Source: Portulaca oleracea (Eukaryota > Streptophyta > Magnoliopsida > Caryophyllales > Portulacaceae). From it: DNA of 64,000 nucleotides. The stretch is from contig CM055870.1 of assembly GCA_029582165.1 (NCBI GenBank), positions 47,758,513 to 47,822,512 of the forward strand. The letters are read 5' to 3'. Position 1 is the first letter of the stretch. The number at the start of each line of letters is the position of its first letter. The notes below the pieces were generated by a model. It had not been told where the DNA came from, made no database searches, and saw only the letters and a list, made by a program, of their open reading frames with translations. Position numbers and translations under genes: made by a program. This document shows positions 54,421-64,000 of this stretch, piece by piece.

Positions 54421-54853
54421 TGATTTAAGTGCCTCTAGGCACGTTTACAATGCTTCAGTTACGGTCCAAGTTGAGCTCAAGTTTACATCCGGCTAGATAC
54501 TCACTCTCTAGGATATGTACTATGCTATGAATGTGACTAAGAACCCTATTTTCAATTTCTTACTAAGTAGGCATGAATGAGTTTGTTAAATTTTACAATG
54601 GTGATTACCATGGGGATTGGTATTTGTTGGGAAGGGATATGTATGTGGAGATGTTTAAGGTTAACCTTATTTTTAATGAACCTATTGGTAATGTTAATGA
54701 AGTTATTTCTGGTTATGTACATGTGCAACCTACGACCCTACTTCTTTATGACATTATCATCTTGGACATGTGAATTTATAAAGATGCATGTTATGTATAG
54801 ACTTCATTAAAGTCCTCATGTTGATATAATAAAAAAAAAAGTGTAAGATTTAC

Positions 54854-55578
54854 ATGATAACCAAAATCACCAAAGCATCATTTCCTGGTGTTTGGAGGGA
54901 ATCTAAATTACTTGATCTTATACATATTGATTTAGGAAATTTCTACACTAACCCCACCATGGGTTGGGAAAAGTATTGCATAAGCTTTATTGATGATCAT
55001 TCTAAATATTGTGAAGTATATCTATTAAGTTCAAAAGATGAAGCACTTGACATATTTAAAACATACAAAGTTAAAAGTGAATTGCATTTGTGAGTTTGTT
55101 TTTTTTATTAAGGTTCTCATGTCAAATACATGTGGAGAATATTATGACCCTAATCATTTCTAAGAGATTGGTATTGTTCATCAAGTTACAACCCCCTATA
55201 CTGCTCAACAAAAAAAAGGTGGCTAAGAGGAAGAATAAAACTCTTAAAGAAATAGCTAATGTTATGTTATCTAACTCAGGTTTAAGGGAGGGGTTTTGGG
55301 CTGAAGCGATGCTCACTGCATGTTATATCCTAAATAGAGTACCAACAAAAAGGAACATTATAACCACTTATGAGATTTGGAATAATCACAAAGCAAACCT
55401 ATGTCATCATAAAGCTTGGGGTGTTAGGAAATTTTTAATGTACTCATACCAAATAAGAGAGTTTGGTGAAAGGGATATTAAATGCACATTCATTAGTTAT
55501 GCTCAAAACAATAAGGCATATAGGTTCATGGTTGTAGAACCTAATGAATTTATAACTGCGGATACTAGAATCAATTGA
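54854..55578 (+). pseudogene. Element L integrase
   Basis: Two open pieces: LLDLIHIDLGNF and CISFIDDHSKYCEVYLLSSK (first Asp), then RKNKTLKEIANVMLSNSGL and CYILNRVPTKRN. The second Asp region is out of frame near 55120, and the glutamate motif reads KVAKRKNKT (E lost). Confidence 0.82.
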
Positions 55579-55829
55579 TGCCTTGGTTGATAAGGAATGA
55601 TTTTATTCAATACCAAGACCAATTGTGTCTCTAATAACATAATTCCAAATGAACAAACTTCTATGATCATCATAAAAATGATAAAGTTAGAATAAGTAAG
55701 AGAGTTGCAAAAGAGAAATCATTTGGTGGTGATTTTTATCGCTACTTCATAGAGGGGACTAGGGATACGATTTGGAACCAAATTAATCTCATATGTCCAA
55801 ATCACTGATTGTGATCCTTTAAGAAGGCC

Positions 55830-57220
55830 ATGGAATCACAAGATGCTATCTTTCGGAAGAGAACTATAGTAGAAGAGATGTATTCTTTTATGGAGAGCAA
55901 TACTTGGATCCTAGTGAATCCCCCACCGAGTAGTAAACCCATAACCTATAAATGGATCTTTAAAAGGAAAAATAAAGTAGATGGTAACATAGAGAGAAAT
56001 AAAGCTCGATTAGTGGTTAGGGCTTTACACAACAATATGATTTGGCTATTTTGGCACTTATGCACCTGTGGCAATAATAGGGACCATAAGACTTTGAGTA
56101 ACGCCATATGCTCTTTAGAAGTAATAATTCACCAAATGGATGTTGAGACTATTTTTCTTAATGGTGAATTAGAGGAAAAGGTGCATATGAAACAACCCAA
56201 AAGCTTGTAGTCAACGATTAAGAAGAGAGATTGAGTATGCAAATTAATAAGATCTTTGTATAGTTTAAAACAAGCTCCTAAGAAATAACATAAAAAATTT
56301 GATGAGGGAGTGTTGTCTTTTAATTAGTTTTGCATTATGTACACTATAACTTTGAGAATGGAAAGGAAGTCATTATATGTTTACTCATGGATGATATGTT
56401 GAGCAAGTTGAGAAAAATAAGACTTCTGTATCCTCTAAATTAGCATGAAAGACATGAGTGAGGTGAATATCAAATTAGTCATGAATATCATTAGAAACAA
56501 TGTCGGTATATGCCTATCAATATCCCCATTACATAAAAAAAAACATTTTGTAAAAGTATAAATACCATTCTCCAGTTTCAACACCCTTTGATGTTAGATT
56601 ACCTTTCATCAAGAATGAAGGTAGATCTATGGCACAAGATGAGTATGCCACCATTATTTCTAGCTTAATGTATTACACAACATGCATAAGGTCGGATATG
56701 ACATTTTCAATCGGCAAGTTAAGTAGGTGCACTAGTAATCTTAATAAGCACGTTTGGTATGCAATTAAGAAGGTACTAAGGAATCAGAAGAATATCAAAC
56801 ACTATGACCTATGCTATATAGGGAACCCTCAGTTTGGGAAGGGTACTCAAATTCTAGTTGGGTTTCCATGCCTTATGGTGGTATGGTTTCTTGAGCTTCC
56901 AAGAACCAAAGTTGTATCACAGATTCCACCATGACATTCGAGTTAGTAACAATTACAATACCATGTAAGGAGGCTGAGTGGCTAGGGAATTTAATTTTGC
57001 AGATGTCCATTTGGCCTATTATGACACCATTATCCGTACATTATAATCGTAATTTTACTATGGCTAAGGTGTATAGTCAAGTTTCACATTGAACTTAGAA
57101 ATGCATATACTCATCAATTAATCAACGATGGTGTGGTGACAAACGATTTTGTCTTTAGTGAAAACCTCATCGATTGCCTGACTAAGGATAGTGCCTCTTC
57201 TTTATACTTATCTTGATACC
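55830..57220 (+). pseudogene. Element L RT and RNase H
   Basis: RT: YSFMESNTWILVNPPPSSKP, KWIFKRKNKVDGNIERNKAR, IIHQMDVETIFLNGELEEKV (56127-56185). The YVDD box is replaced by MDD in a broken frame near 56390. RNase H: MYYTTCIRSDMTFSIGKLSR, and then fragments to about 57215. Internal deletions and stops. Confidence 0.82.
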
Positions 57221-57529
57221 AAGATTAAGTGGGTATCTCTATTAGATCATGATTAGACTAGCACAAATTCTAAAACTGTCCTAAAGATAACTTATTATGC
57301 CAAAGTTCTGTAATGTCAAGGGGTTGACATTTACTCTTAAATACTAACTATGGATTAGTGATTGGTTACAAGAGCATATAAGTTTCACTCTACATATGTG
57401 AGAATAAAGTGCAGCCGCTTCAATGAACTAGGGATTGACTTTGATTTGCCCAGAAAGGCATATGCAACACATGACCGATAATAGTCTCACAAGTTTAAGG
57501 ATTTTTTAGGCTATAAGTTATGTTAGTGT

Positions 57530-58534
57530 AATATATCCAAATGTTCAAAACAGATGTAACGTTCAATGAATAATCAATTATTGCATTCAGACATTTGTAA
57601 TTATATTCACTACATAGAAGGTCAATTTGCAAGATCACTATCTATAATGCATAACAAGTCCTTGCTCTCTTGAGTGTTTTAAGTTGTGTGAATTTGATGT
57701 GATTTTGATAGCGAGGTTGTTCGGAATATAAAGTGTATGATATTGTGTGGTGTTTCTAAGATAAGTTTCCAATGTTTATTACTCTCGATGGTGTTAGTGG
57801 AACTTAGGAAAGCAAAGGTTGACTTTCATGGCTCAACAAGTCAATTTTAGGGCAATACAAACAATTTACCAAATGACATAAACCGTGACACCAAGTAAAG
57901 AGCCAAGAAGGGGGAAATTGGGTTAACACGGACCGTGTTCTACGTCCTCAACATGAACCATGTTAGGCCATGGACTAGAAATTTGGCCCATTGAGGCCTT
58001 ACACAGCCCGTGTCTATGGTAACACGGATTATGTTCGCCTACAACGCGGATCATATTATCTTGATATGGACCATGCTAGGCCAAACGATGACATTTTATC
58101 GTTTTCTCATGCATGAATGATTTATGCATGCATCATACATGTCACTACATTTCAAATAATGATGATGATGATTATATCTTCTGATATGGATTATCTAAGA
58201 TTACAAGGCATGTCCATTCCCAAGAAGTACCTTATTCATATCCCACCCTATGTAAGAGTGCCTTTTAGGCACTATAAATAGAAGATGTCATTGCCTTCAT
58301 TCATTTATCGCCAATTCGTTTCTTTTTAAAAAAACATTTCTCTAGGATCAGGATTGTATAGTAACACCTTTGTAGGAGAGTTTGACACCAAGTCCTTTAA
58401 AATCACAAACAAGTGGCGTATTCTGTAGCTGTGTACCGTACATACAGAAGTCAAAGGAGAGAAGATTTTCTTCGACTCACTTGTATTTTGGTTAGTTCCC
58501 ACATACGTTCCTTTCCATTAGTCTCAAATAAACA
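57530..58534 (+). repeat. Element L 3' LTR (start approximate)
   Basis: The right end matches 53392-53643. The start near TGTTAGTGTAATATATCC (57523) is a guess. The middle holds a series of CACGGACCGTGTT-like palindromes (57920-58080). Confidence 0.55.
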
Positions 58535-59485
58535 ATGTTTTCGATATAACTTCACTTTTTTGGCTTTATTACTCAAAAATATGATTTTGAAATAATAATT
58601 GAAAAATATGATAGTTGCACATTTTGCCATATACTTTAGCATTCTTTATTTGACTTTTTTGTAGTTACACATCCAATTTGCATTCATAAACTTGATTTTA
58701 GTATTTTCTAGAAATGGTACATAATATGATTTAAACACATAGATTTCTAAGATGATAATCAAAACTGAGTTTTCTTCATTGCTATAATTCAAAATTGTAG
58801 CATCTACAAAAACAACGAAAATACTATGATAAGAAAACTTCATTTAAGTACAATTACCTTATTCATGATTTGCTAGTAGATGTCGAGTCTTTACTTTGAT
58901 TATGTGTGGAGAAATCGAACCCTAAAGTTGTTGATAGAACAAAATAGCCTCAGAGGAGATTGAACCTTGAATTTTCCTTCTAAATGAAAAGTTGTTATAA
59001 AGCTATTCTAATTTCTTGGAAGCAAAAAGAGAAGGTTAAAGTACGGTAGCCTTAACATAGGAAAAAGTGAACGAATTATTATAAATATGTACCTAATGTA
59101 ATAAACCTAAGATGAATGAAGAAGTTTGTAATATGGCCTAATTTTCATTCGGTAAGGAATGAAATTACAAATTGCATTGGTGATCTAAGATGTGAAGAAG
59201 AATAATCAAACATGCTTACATTCTTTTTTTTATTTTTGATAGAGTACACTCTATTATTAGATAGTATACTAATAATGTTATGTCTAGATGAATACAGAAA
59301 TTGTGAAAAAGCGTAAATCTATTATTAGGTAGCGTAGGACCTTATCTTTATAATGAGAGTTAAATGAATTACTTCAGTATTGTTAAATGGCTTTCTATTT
59401 ACAGTAATCTCAACCTTTATGTTTAGAAATCAACAATTCACATGTGACAAAACTTTTTTGTTCTATGAGTTTCATCCACGTGAAG
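58535..59485. other. Intergenic, no gene
   Basis: AT-rich; no exon, repeat end or RNA gene recognised. Confidence 0.4.
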
Positions 59486-61834
59486 TTTTTTTTTTTTTTT
59501 TTTTTGAGACTAAAAGAAAAAGAAAACATTTATTCAATTACCATAGAATCCATATCAACAAAGTGGCTTACAAGATCAGGGCGTACCTCTAGCCATATCT
59601 TCTCTTCTATTACTATACCGAGTCTAGCTAAATTATGGGCAACCATGTTGCCATCCCTTCTAACATGTGAGAAAAACGTCTTGGAAAAGCACTATTATAA
59701 ACATAAATGTCTTCAAGAGAATTATATTAAAATTGCTTAAGAATACTATCTAATTATGACAACGAAACATGACATGCATTTAACAATTCGATCTGATTCG
59801 ATCCCTACCTTGTTAAACTAAAATCTCCTCGCCAAGTTCAACCCAAAGAGAACTACCTTGCCTTCTTCCGTTGCTGCGATCAAAGTAGCTCGAGCTCTCC
59901 TAGTACTCCCCACCTCTACTCATCCATCCTCGCTCCAGATCACCACTCCCATTTCCACCCAACCCCCGTTTAGAAGAGGAACATCCATGTTAATCTTCAC
60001 AAGCCCACTTCTAAGTAATTAGGAATTTGGAAACCGAGATTAATCTTACACCCTAGTTAGTTGCATGTTGCATGAGCTTGTTATGCTCTTTCGCAACTAA
60101 ACATGCACTTACTCTAATGATATCTGGTAGCATCTCTTTACTCTAAAAGTGAAAATGGTTCCTCATTGGCAAGATGTTCCACACATTAAATAGTGTGAGT
60201 GGAAGATGTTCTTTGCAAAGATTTTTTTTGGGCTATTCTATAGGTGACAAAAGCATTGCCTAATGTCTCCTGTCCATCTTGGAAGTAATTTCATGTATCA
60301 TCCTCGAAGATATGCCTAAACCTCACTAGGTGATCGATCAAGAGAATATTGCATGTTAATTTCCACATGAAGAATTTATGAGGTACCATCCTTGAACATT
60401 CAAATTTGAAAAAGAAGCTCAGTATATATGTGATTTTTACTGAGCAAACTTCGTCCTTAGTTAAGCTCCATATTTCTCTATCCTCAAGCATACTTACACT
60501 TAGGGGGATACTAAGGACCGAATCTCTATCTAAAGCTTCAAAAAGGCATGACATTTAGTACATCCCATGCCCCTCTCTAGGATCATTGAATCCACAACTA
60601 TCATTTCTTGGAAATCTCTAGAGCATGGAAAAAATATTTCTTTAGTGCTTTTATCAATGATCCATCTATCTTTCCACACGTTAATTTAGTGACCATTTCT
60701 TACTATCTACATTAAGCCCTCCTTGAGGTGGCTCTTTACACCCCTGAAGCTTCTCTAATGATAACTAAGGCAAAAGCCCAACAAGGACTAAAGGAAACTA
60801 GAGTTAGGATATACTTTTCATTCGTTACCTCAACCACCAAAAGAGTTGGGTTAGTAAACAATGATCGTGCTTTCTTTTCAAGAAGAGCCTTATTAAAGAC
60901 TTTAAGTCTACTAAAACCTATATTTTCAAGACATTTTGTTTGTTGATCCATCATAGATGTAAAGACAACATTCTTAAAGCTATCGAAAAAGGTTGGATCT
61001 CTTAGTGTGTTAAAGGGCTATAACGAGTGTTGTGTATAATGTGGATGGTAATTCCTCTGTCTTTATTTTTGGCATGCCTTTGCCAAATGACACCTCATAC
61101 TTCTCCTTTCCTTTGTTGCTTAATGTTTCTTCATATATATTGAGAATATTAACCACTCGTAAGTACTCTTGTGTGGTTGTCCTACCATAAATAAGGTTGT
61201 CGTCCATAGAGAACATGTGTGATGCTACAAGGCCCTTCCTAATGGCTTTTTCTCCATAAAGTGAGCCCTCTTCATGTGCTCTTGTAATCGATCTTAAAAA
61301 AAACTTTAGCCAATAAAATAAACATATAATGTTGAGATGTATCCCTATCAGAGATCTCTGGAAGGTACAAAAGAACTAGTGGGTATCCCATTAACCAATA
61401 CTATTTTAGGTGACCATAGTAACACACATCATCATCCATCCAACCTAGGTCTCATCAAAGCCCATTTTGTTTAAGGAGCCTCCCCAGAAGTTTCATTCAA
61501 TCCTATAATAAGCTTTCTACATGGTGAGTTTGATTGATATATTACAACCCTTTAACTAGACATAGATTTCATTGAATGAAATATCTTAAAGAAAATTAAG
61601 GCATTATTTCTAATAGCCTAACCAAGAACAAAAGCACTCTTATTTTATTACAAAATCTTAGGCAACATTGGTGTTGGTCTATTAGCAAAGGTTTGTGACA
61701 ATAACTTATAAACAACATTACACAACCTTATTAGTCTAAAATCTTTAGCTTCCTTTAGGTTTCTGAATTTTGGGACATGGGCATTACTATAATTGAAAGA
61801 TTCAACATGATTCTCCCTTCTAGAACATCCTTAG
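59486..61834 (-). mobile_element. Element M: L1-type LINE with poly(A)
   Basis: On the minus strand: RT pieces (DFRLISLCNVVYKLLSQTFA near 61740), FSMDDNLIYGRTTTQEYLRV (the FADD block as SMDD, 61213), post-RT LKVFNKALLEKKARSLFTNP (60900), zinc-domain DREIWSLTKDEV (60490), and the RNase H-like tail NMVAHNLARLGIVIEEKIWL (59650). It ends with 20 adenines (plus-strand T at 59486-59505). 5'-truncated near 61834, many stops. Confidence 0.85.
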
Positions 61835-61870
61835 CACTACAACAAATTTGAGATCTAGTGGCATTTATCT
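61835..61870 (+). other. CACTA-type terminus
   Basis: CACTACAACAAATTTGAG followed by TAGTGGCATTT resembles the terminal repeat of En/Spm (CACTA) transposons. Its partner end was not found in the window, so only one terminus can be supported. Confidence 0.5.
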
Positions 61871-62199
61871 TATGACATTTATAACAAATGTCGATGTAGC
61901 CTGGTATGTAGCTGGTATGCAAAATAAAGAACATAGGTTATAGTGACATTTTTTTTTAATACCATCGTCGCCTTCTATTATTGGGCACCCCTTGAAATTT
62001 ACTTTAGCCGTTGGAATGCGCCGACAACAACAACAACAACAACAAAAACAACAAATCCCAAAGTTGGCCCGCTAACGCGAGGTTTAAGGGAGTCTAAATG
62101 TAGACATTCTTCTCCCCATGCATGAAAATGTATGAAGGGACTGATTCCAATGGACCCACGAAACCAAACCTTACCCCGCGACCCCGCCTTCTCTTCTCC
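61871..62199. other. Spacer with (CAA)n
   Basis: Contains (CAA)n at 62023-62054. No gene; it is the upstream flank of the J-domain gene. Confidence 0.45.
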
Positions 62200-62316
62200 T
62201 ATGTAAAAAGCCCAAAAGTGAAACTTTAATTTCTCCCTCCCCCCTCTTCTTTCTACTCGTCTCCAATGTTTCCTTCAAGCTTTAGTACACATTGTGGTTG
62301 CCCCTTCATTTCTCAG

Positions 62317-62574
62317 GTACAATCTCACCTATTTTCATCAGATTTAATATCAAATTTTGATCTGTATCTTCACAATTCACAAGTGTTGGTCATCGATTTT
62401 TTTGGTGTCCTCTCCTTAATCACACCTTGAGGTTCTCTCACTTCTTTAGTATATCCCACCTACGGGTGGAGGTTGGCGCTAGCCGCTACTCCTCAGCCCT
62501 CTCGGCTCTCACACTCCCAATTGACTAATGTTAACATTCAACTCCAATTCCCAATCTTTGTTTTCAATTTGCAG
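62317..62574 (+). other. Probable 5'-UTR intron of the J-domain gene
   Basis: CTCAG-GTACAATCTC at 62316/62317 and a T-rich acceptor TTTGCAG ending at 62574 bound a 258-bp intron in the leader. The CT-rich leader around 62230-62280 fits a transcription start nearby. Prediction only. Confidence 0.45.
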
Positions 62575-62699
62575 TTCCTTTAGTCTGTTGTTCCTCTTCT
62601 CTCTCGCTGCACAAAACAATTTGAAGGAACATCTTAAAGAATCAGGGATTAAAGAGTGCAATTGCAGAGAGTACGAATTGATTTTCAAACAAGGCCCCC

Positions 62700-62798
62700 A
62701 TGGTGAACATGGGTTCTTATTCCAAGTTCACCGCCATAATATTGGTGTTGTCAATTATCTTTATTGCACAAGAAAAGAGGCCAATTAATCCTTATAAG
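62700..62798 (+). CDS. J-domain gene exon 1
   Basis: 33 codons, signal peptide and NPYK. Start supported by the hydrophobic segment directly after ATG and by an intact donor (AAG-GTATGA). Confidence 0.72.
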
Positions 62799-63277
62799 GT
62801 ATGAGTCTTTTCTGTTTCTGCAATTTTCGCTTTACCCTTTTTAATAATCTGCTTAATCTAGGGTTGGGACAAATTTGAATTTTTGAGAGTGCTTTATCTA
62901 CTAGCATCTTTTCTATTTGGGAATTACTTCATGGTGAGGTTAATGTGAAACTATTCTTTGTTCGGCAACAAATTATGATGTTTTTGAAAATGCTCTATGT
63001 GGAGATTGTTTAATTGTTTGGTTATTGCAAAGCTGTATATGAACAATTTACTATACGCTAACAACTTTCATTTGCTTTTGGTCATTTTATACTCTAGAAA
63101 TATATTGGAAGGTGTCGATAGTCAATTTGTAAACTTAAAAAACTGAAGAATAAGCTCTCATTATTTCTGTTATGCATGAAAAATATTGTGTCATTTGCTG
63201 ATGAAAGAATTGTTATTGCAGATTTTGGGTGTTGACCAGAATGCTAGTCAACCTTATATTCAGAAGGTCTTCTATAC
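62700..63277 (+). CDS. ERdj3A/TMS1-like J-domain protein, first two exons
   Basis: Exon 1 (62700-62798, 33 codons) starts at ATG 62700 with MVNMGSYSK, a hydrophobic signal sequence (FTAIILVLSIIFIAQ), then EKRPINPYK; donor GTATGA. Exon 2 (63222-63277) starts after TTGCAG with ILGVDQNASQPYIQKVFYT. Together NPYKILGVDQNASQ...IQKVF is the start of a J-domain; a signal peptide directly followed by a J-domain points to an ER-lumen DnaJ co-chaperone for BiP, most like ERdj3A (TMS1). The HPD motif and the rest lie outside the window. The donor after exon 2 (AC-GTATGT) leaves phase 2. PY replaces the usual RE/KE after ASQ. Transcribed away from the transporter. Confidence 0.72.
63222..63277 (+). CDS. 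J-domain gene exon 2
   Basis: 56 nt, J-domain helix I to II. Acceptor TTGCAG, donor GTATGT. Joins exon 1 in phase 0. Confidence 0.7.
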
Positions 63278-64000
63278 GTATGTTTTCTAATTTTTCCCCT
63301 AGAATCTTCTTAATCATATTCTACTTTTGTGATAGTAGTATAAGACCATTTGGTACTCTCTTTAGCATATTTCTCTATAATCTTTGTTGTTTTGGTACGT
63401 ATGTAGAAACTGTGTAAATGAAGGTTGGGTAAGTTTAGGTAGTAGTAAGTAATGAGTTTTTTTAAAAGTTGCAAAGCTTTGGTAGATTTAGGTTAAAATA
63501 AGTAAAATTTGGTAAGAGTAGCTGGTTGTGGCTAATTTACGGTGCGAAAGAACAAAGCCTAATTGATGAAAGTTGAAGGAAATGTAAATTGTTTCCATCC
63601 TTTGTTTGTGTTGACTTGTTCTTGTTGCTTTTTTGTAGCTCTTGTCATGGCAGTTTGCTATGCATGAAGTGATAGTGTTTGTAGTTGTTTGGTATATCTT
63701 GAATTATCAATTGCAAGACCTTTAGAAGTTGCATTAACAACATTTCTTCAGAATACACAATTTGAAGGACACATTTCTAGATGGATTTTTTTCTGCACAA
63801 TATTCCTATATTTTTTAGAGTCAATCTTTCTACATCCCTTTTTAAGATTTTTTTTCTACAATATTTCCAAAAATAAGTCAAATTTGGCAACAGTAGGTAA
63901 AGTAAGCCCATGCTCTCACTCTCTCAACTCTCAGACTCACTCATTGTTCTAGGTTAGCGCTGTTGGAGTCTCTAACTGGTCAGGATCTCACCTTTTCTTT
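63278..64000. other. J-domain gene intron 2, no further exon seen
   Basis: No exon encoding the HPD loop was found to the right edge, so the intron is longer than 720 bp or the gene is interrupted. Confidence 0.45.

Larger units (their letters stand above)
53392..58534 (+). mobile_element. Element L: decayed Ty1/copia
   Basis: Plus-strand copia with gag, integrase, RT and RNase H pieces between a truncated 5' LTR (to 53643) and a longer 3' LTR (ending near 58534). Matching LTR blocks: TTTCTCTAG, TTTGACACTAAGTCCTTTAA, CAACTCACTTGTATT, CATTCCTTTCCATTAGT. Heavily mutated, with deletions in RT and RNase H. Confidence 0.82.

Noticed and set aside
62528..62788. 86-codon plus-strand open frame near the J-domain gene
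   Set aside because: Out of frame with the signal peptide and J-domain; it spans the predicted leader intron acceptor.
1..64000. Endogenous pararetrovirus, rRNA, tRNA genes, CRISPR
   Set aside because: No movement-protein or coat motifs next to a gypsy-like RT, no conserved rRNA blocks, no full tRNA cloverleaf, and no regularly spaced short repeats were found. All RT sequences fall into LTR or LINE elements.

Overview
The window is nuclear DNA of a flowering plant, probably a eudicot. It is AT-rich, has spliced GT-AG genes, and carries a dense mix of Ty1/copia, Ty3/gypsy, LINE, TRIM, MITE, hAT and Mutator-like elements. I see no rRNA, tRNA gene, CRISPR array or prokaryotic operon.

Two host genes are recognisable. 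The main one is an ERD6-like monosaccharide transporter (major facilitator superfamily) on the minus strand. Ten exons, 287 codons in one continuous frame with GT-AG borders, lie between 51180 (start ATG) and 11813. They encode the N-terminal half, up to the central cytoplasmic loop; the C-terminal half is not in the window. Three introns are only 107-131 bp. Others have been inflated by transposons to 3.3 kb, 8.0 kb and 23.2 kb, and the last one runs off the left edge. The second gene, at the right edge on the plus strand, begins with a signal peptide and the start of a J-domain (ERdj3A/TMS1-like) and continues outside the window.

Layout, left to right. 1-8905: a truncated minus-strand copia (A), split by a complete plus-strand copia (B, 855-8823), which is itself split by a Pack-MULE (3922-5473) carrying a captured host gene piece between 385-bp inverted repeats and a perfect 9-bp target duplication. 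9518-10163: a TRIM element; a solo LTR of the same family is at 12795. 10915-11165: a LINE remnant. 11813-12093: transporter exons 10 and 9. 12094-35323: giant intron 8, with a hAT/MITE pair (13760-14364), a 3.4-kb solo LTR (15636-19034), and minus-strand copia F (19684-35201), which contains gypsy G (22615-29744) and deleted copia H (29951-33401). 35324-38092: exons 8, 7 and 6. 38840-45130: a plus-strand LINE in intron 5, broken by two hAT elements, a Mutator-type MITE and a SINE-like insert. 46086-51180: exons 5 to 1, interspersed with Stowaway-, Tourist- and other MITEs. 53392-58534: a decayed plus-strand copia. 59486-61834: a minus-strand LINE with poly(A). 62200-64000: the 5' end of the ERdj-like gene.

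All transposon coding regions seen carry stops, frameshifts or lost catalytic residues, so the coding content looks inactive. The nesting order can be read from target-site duplications, most of which are stated below.
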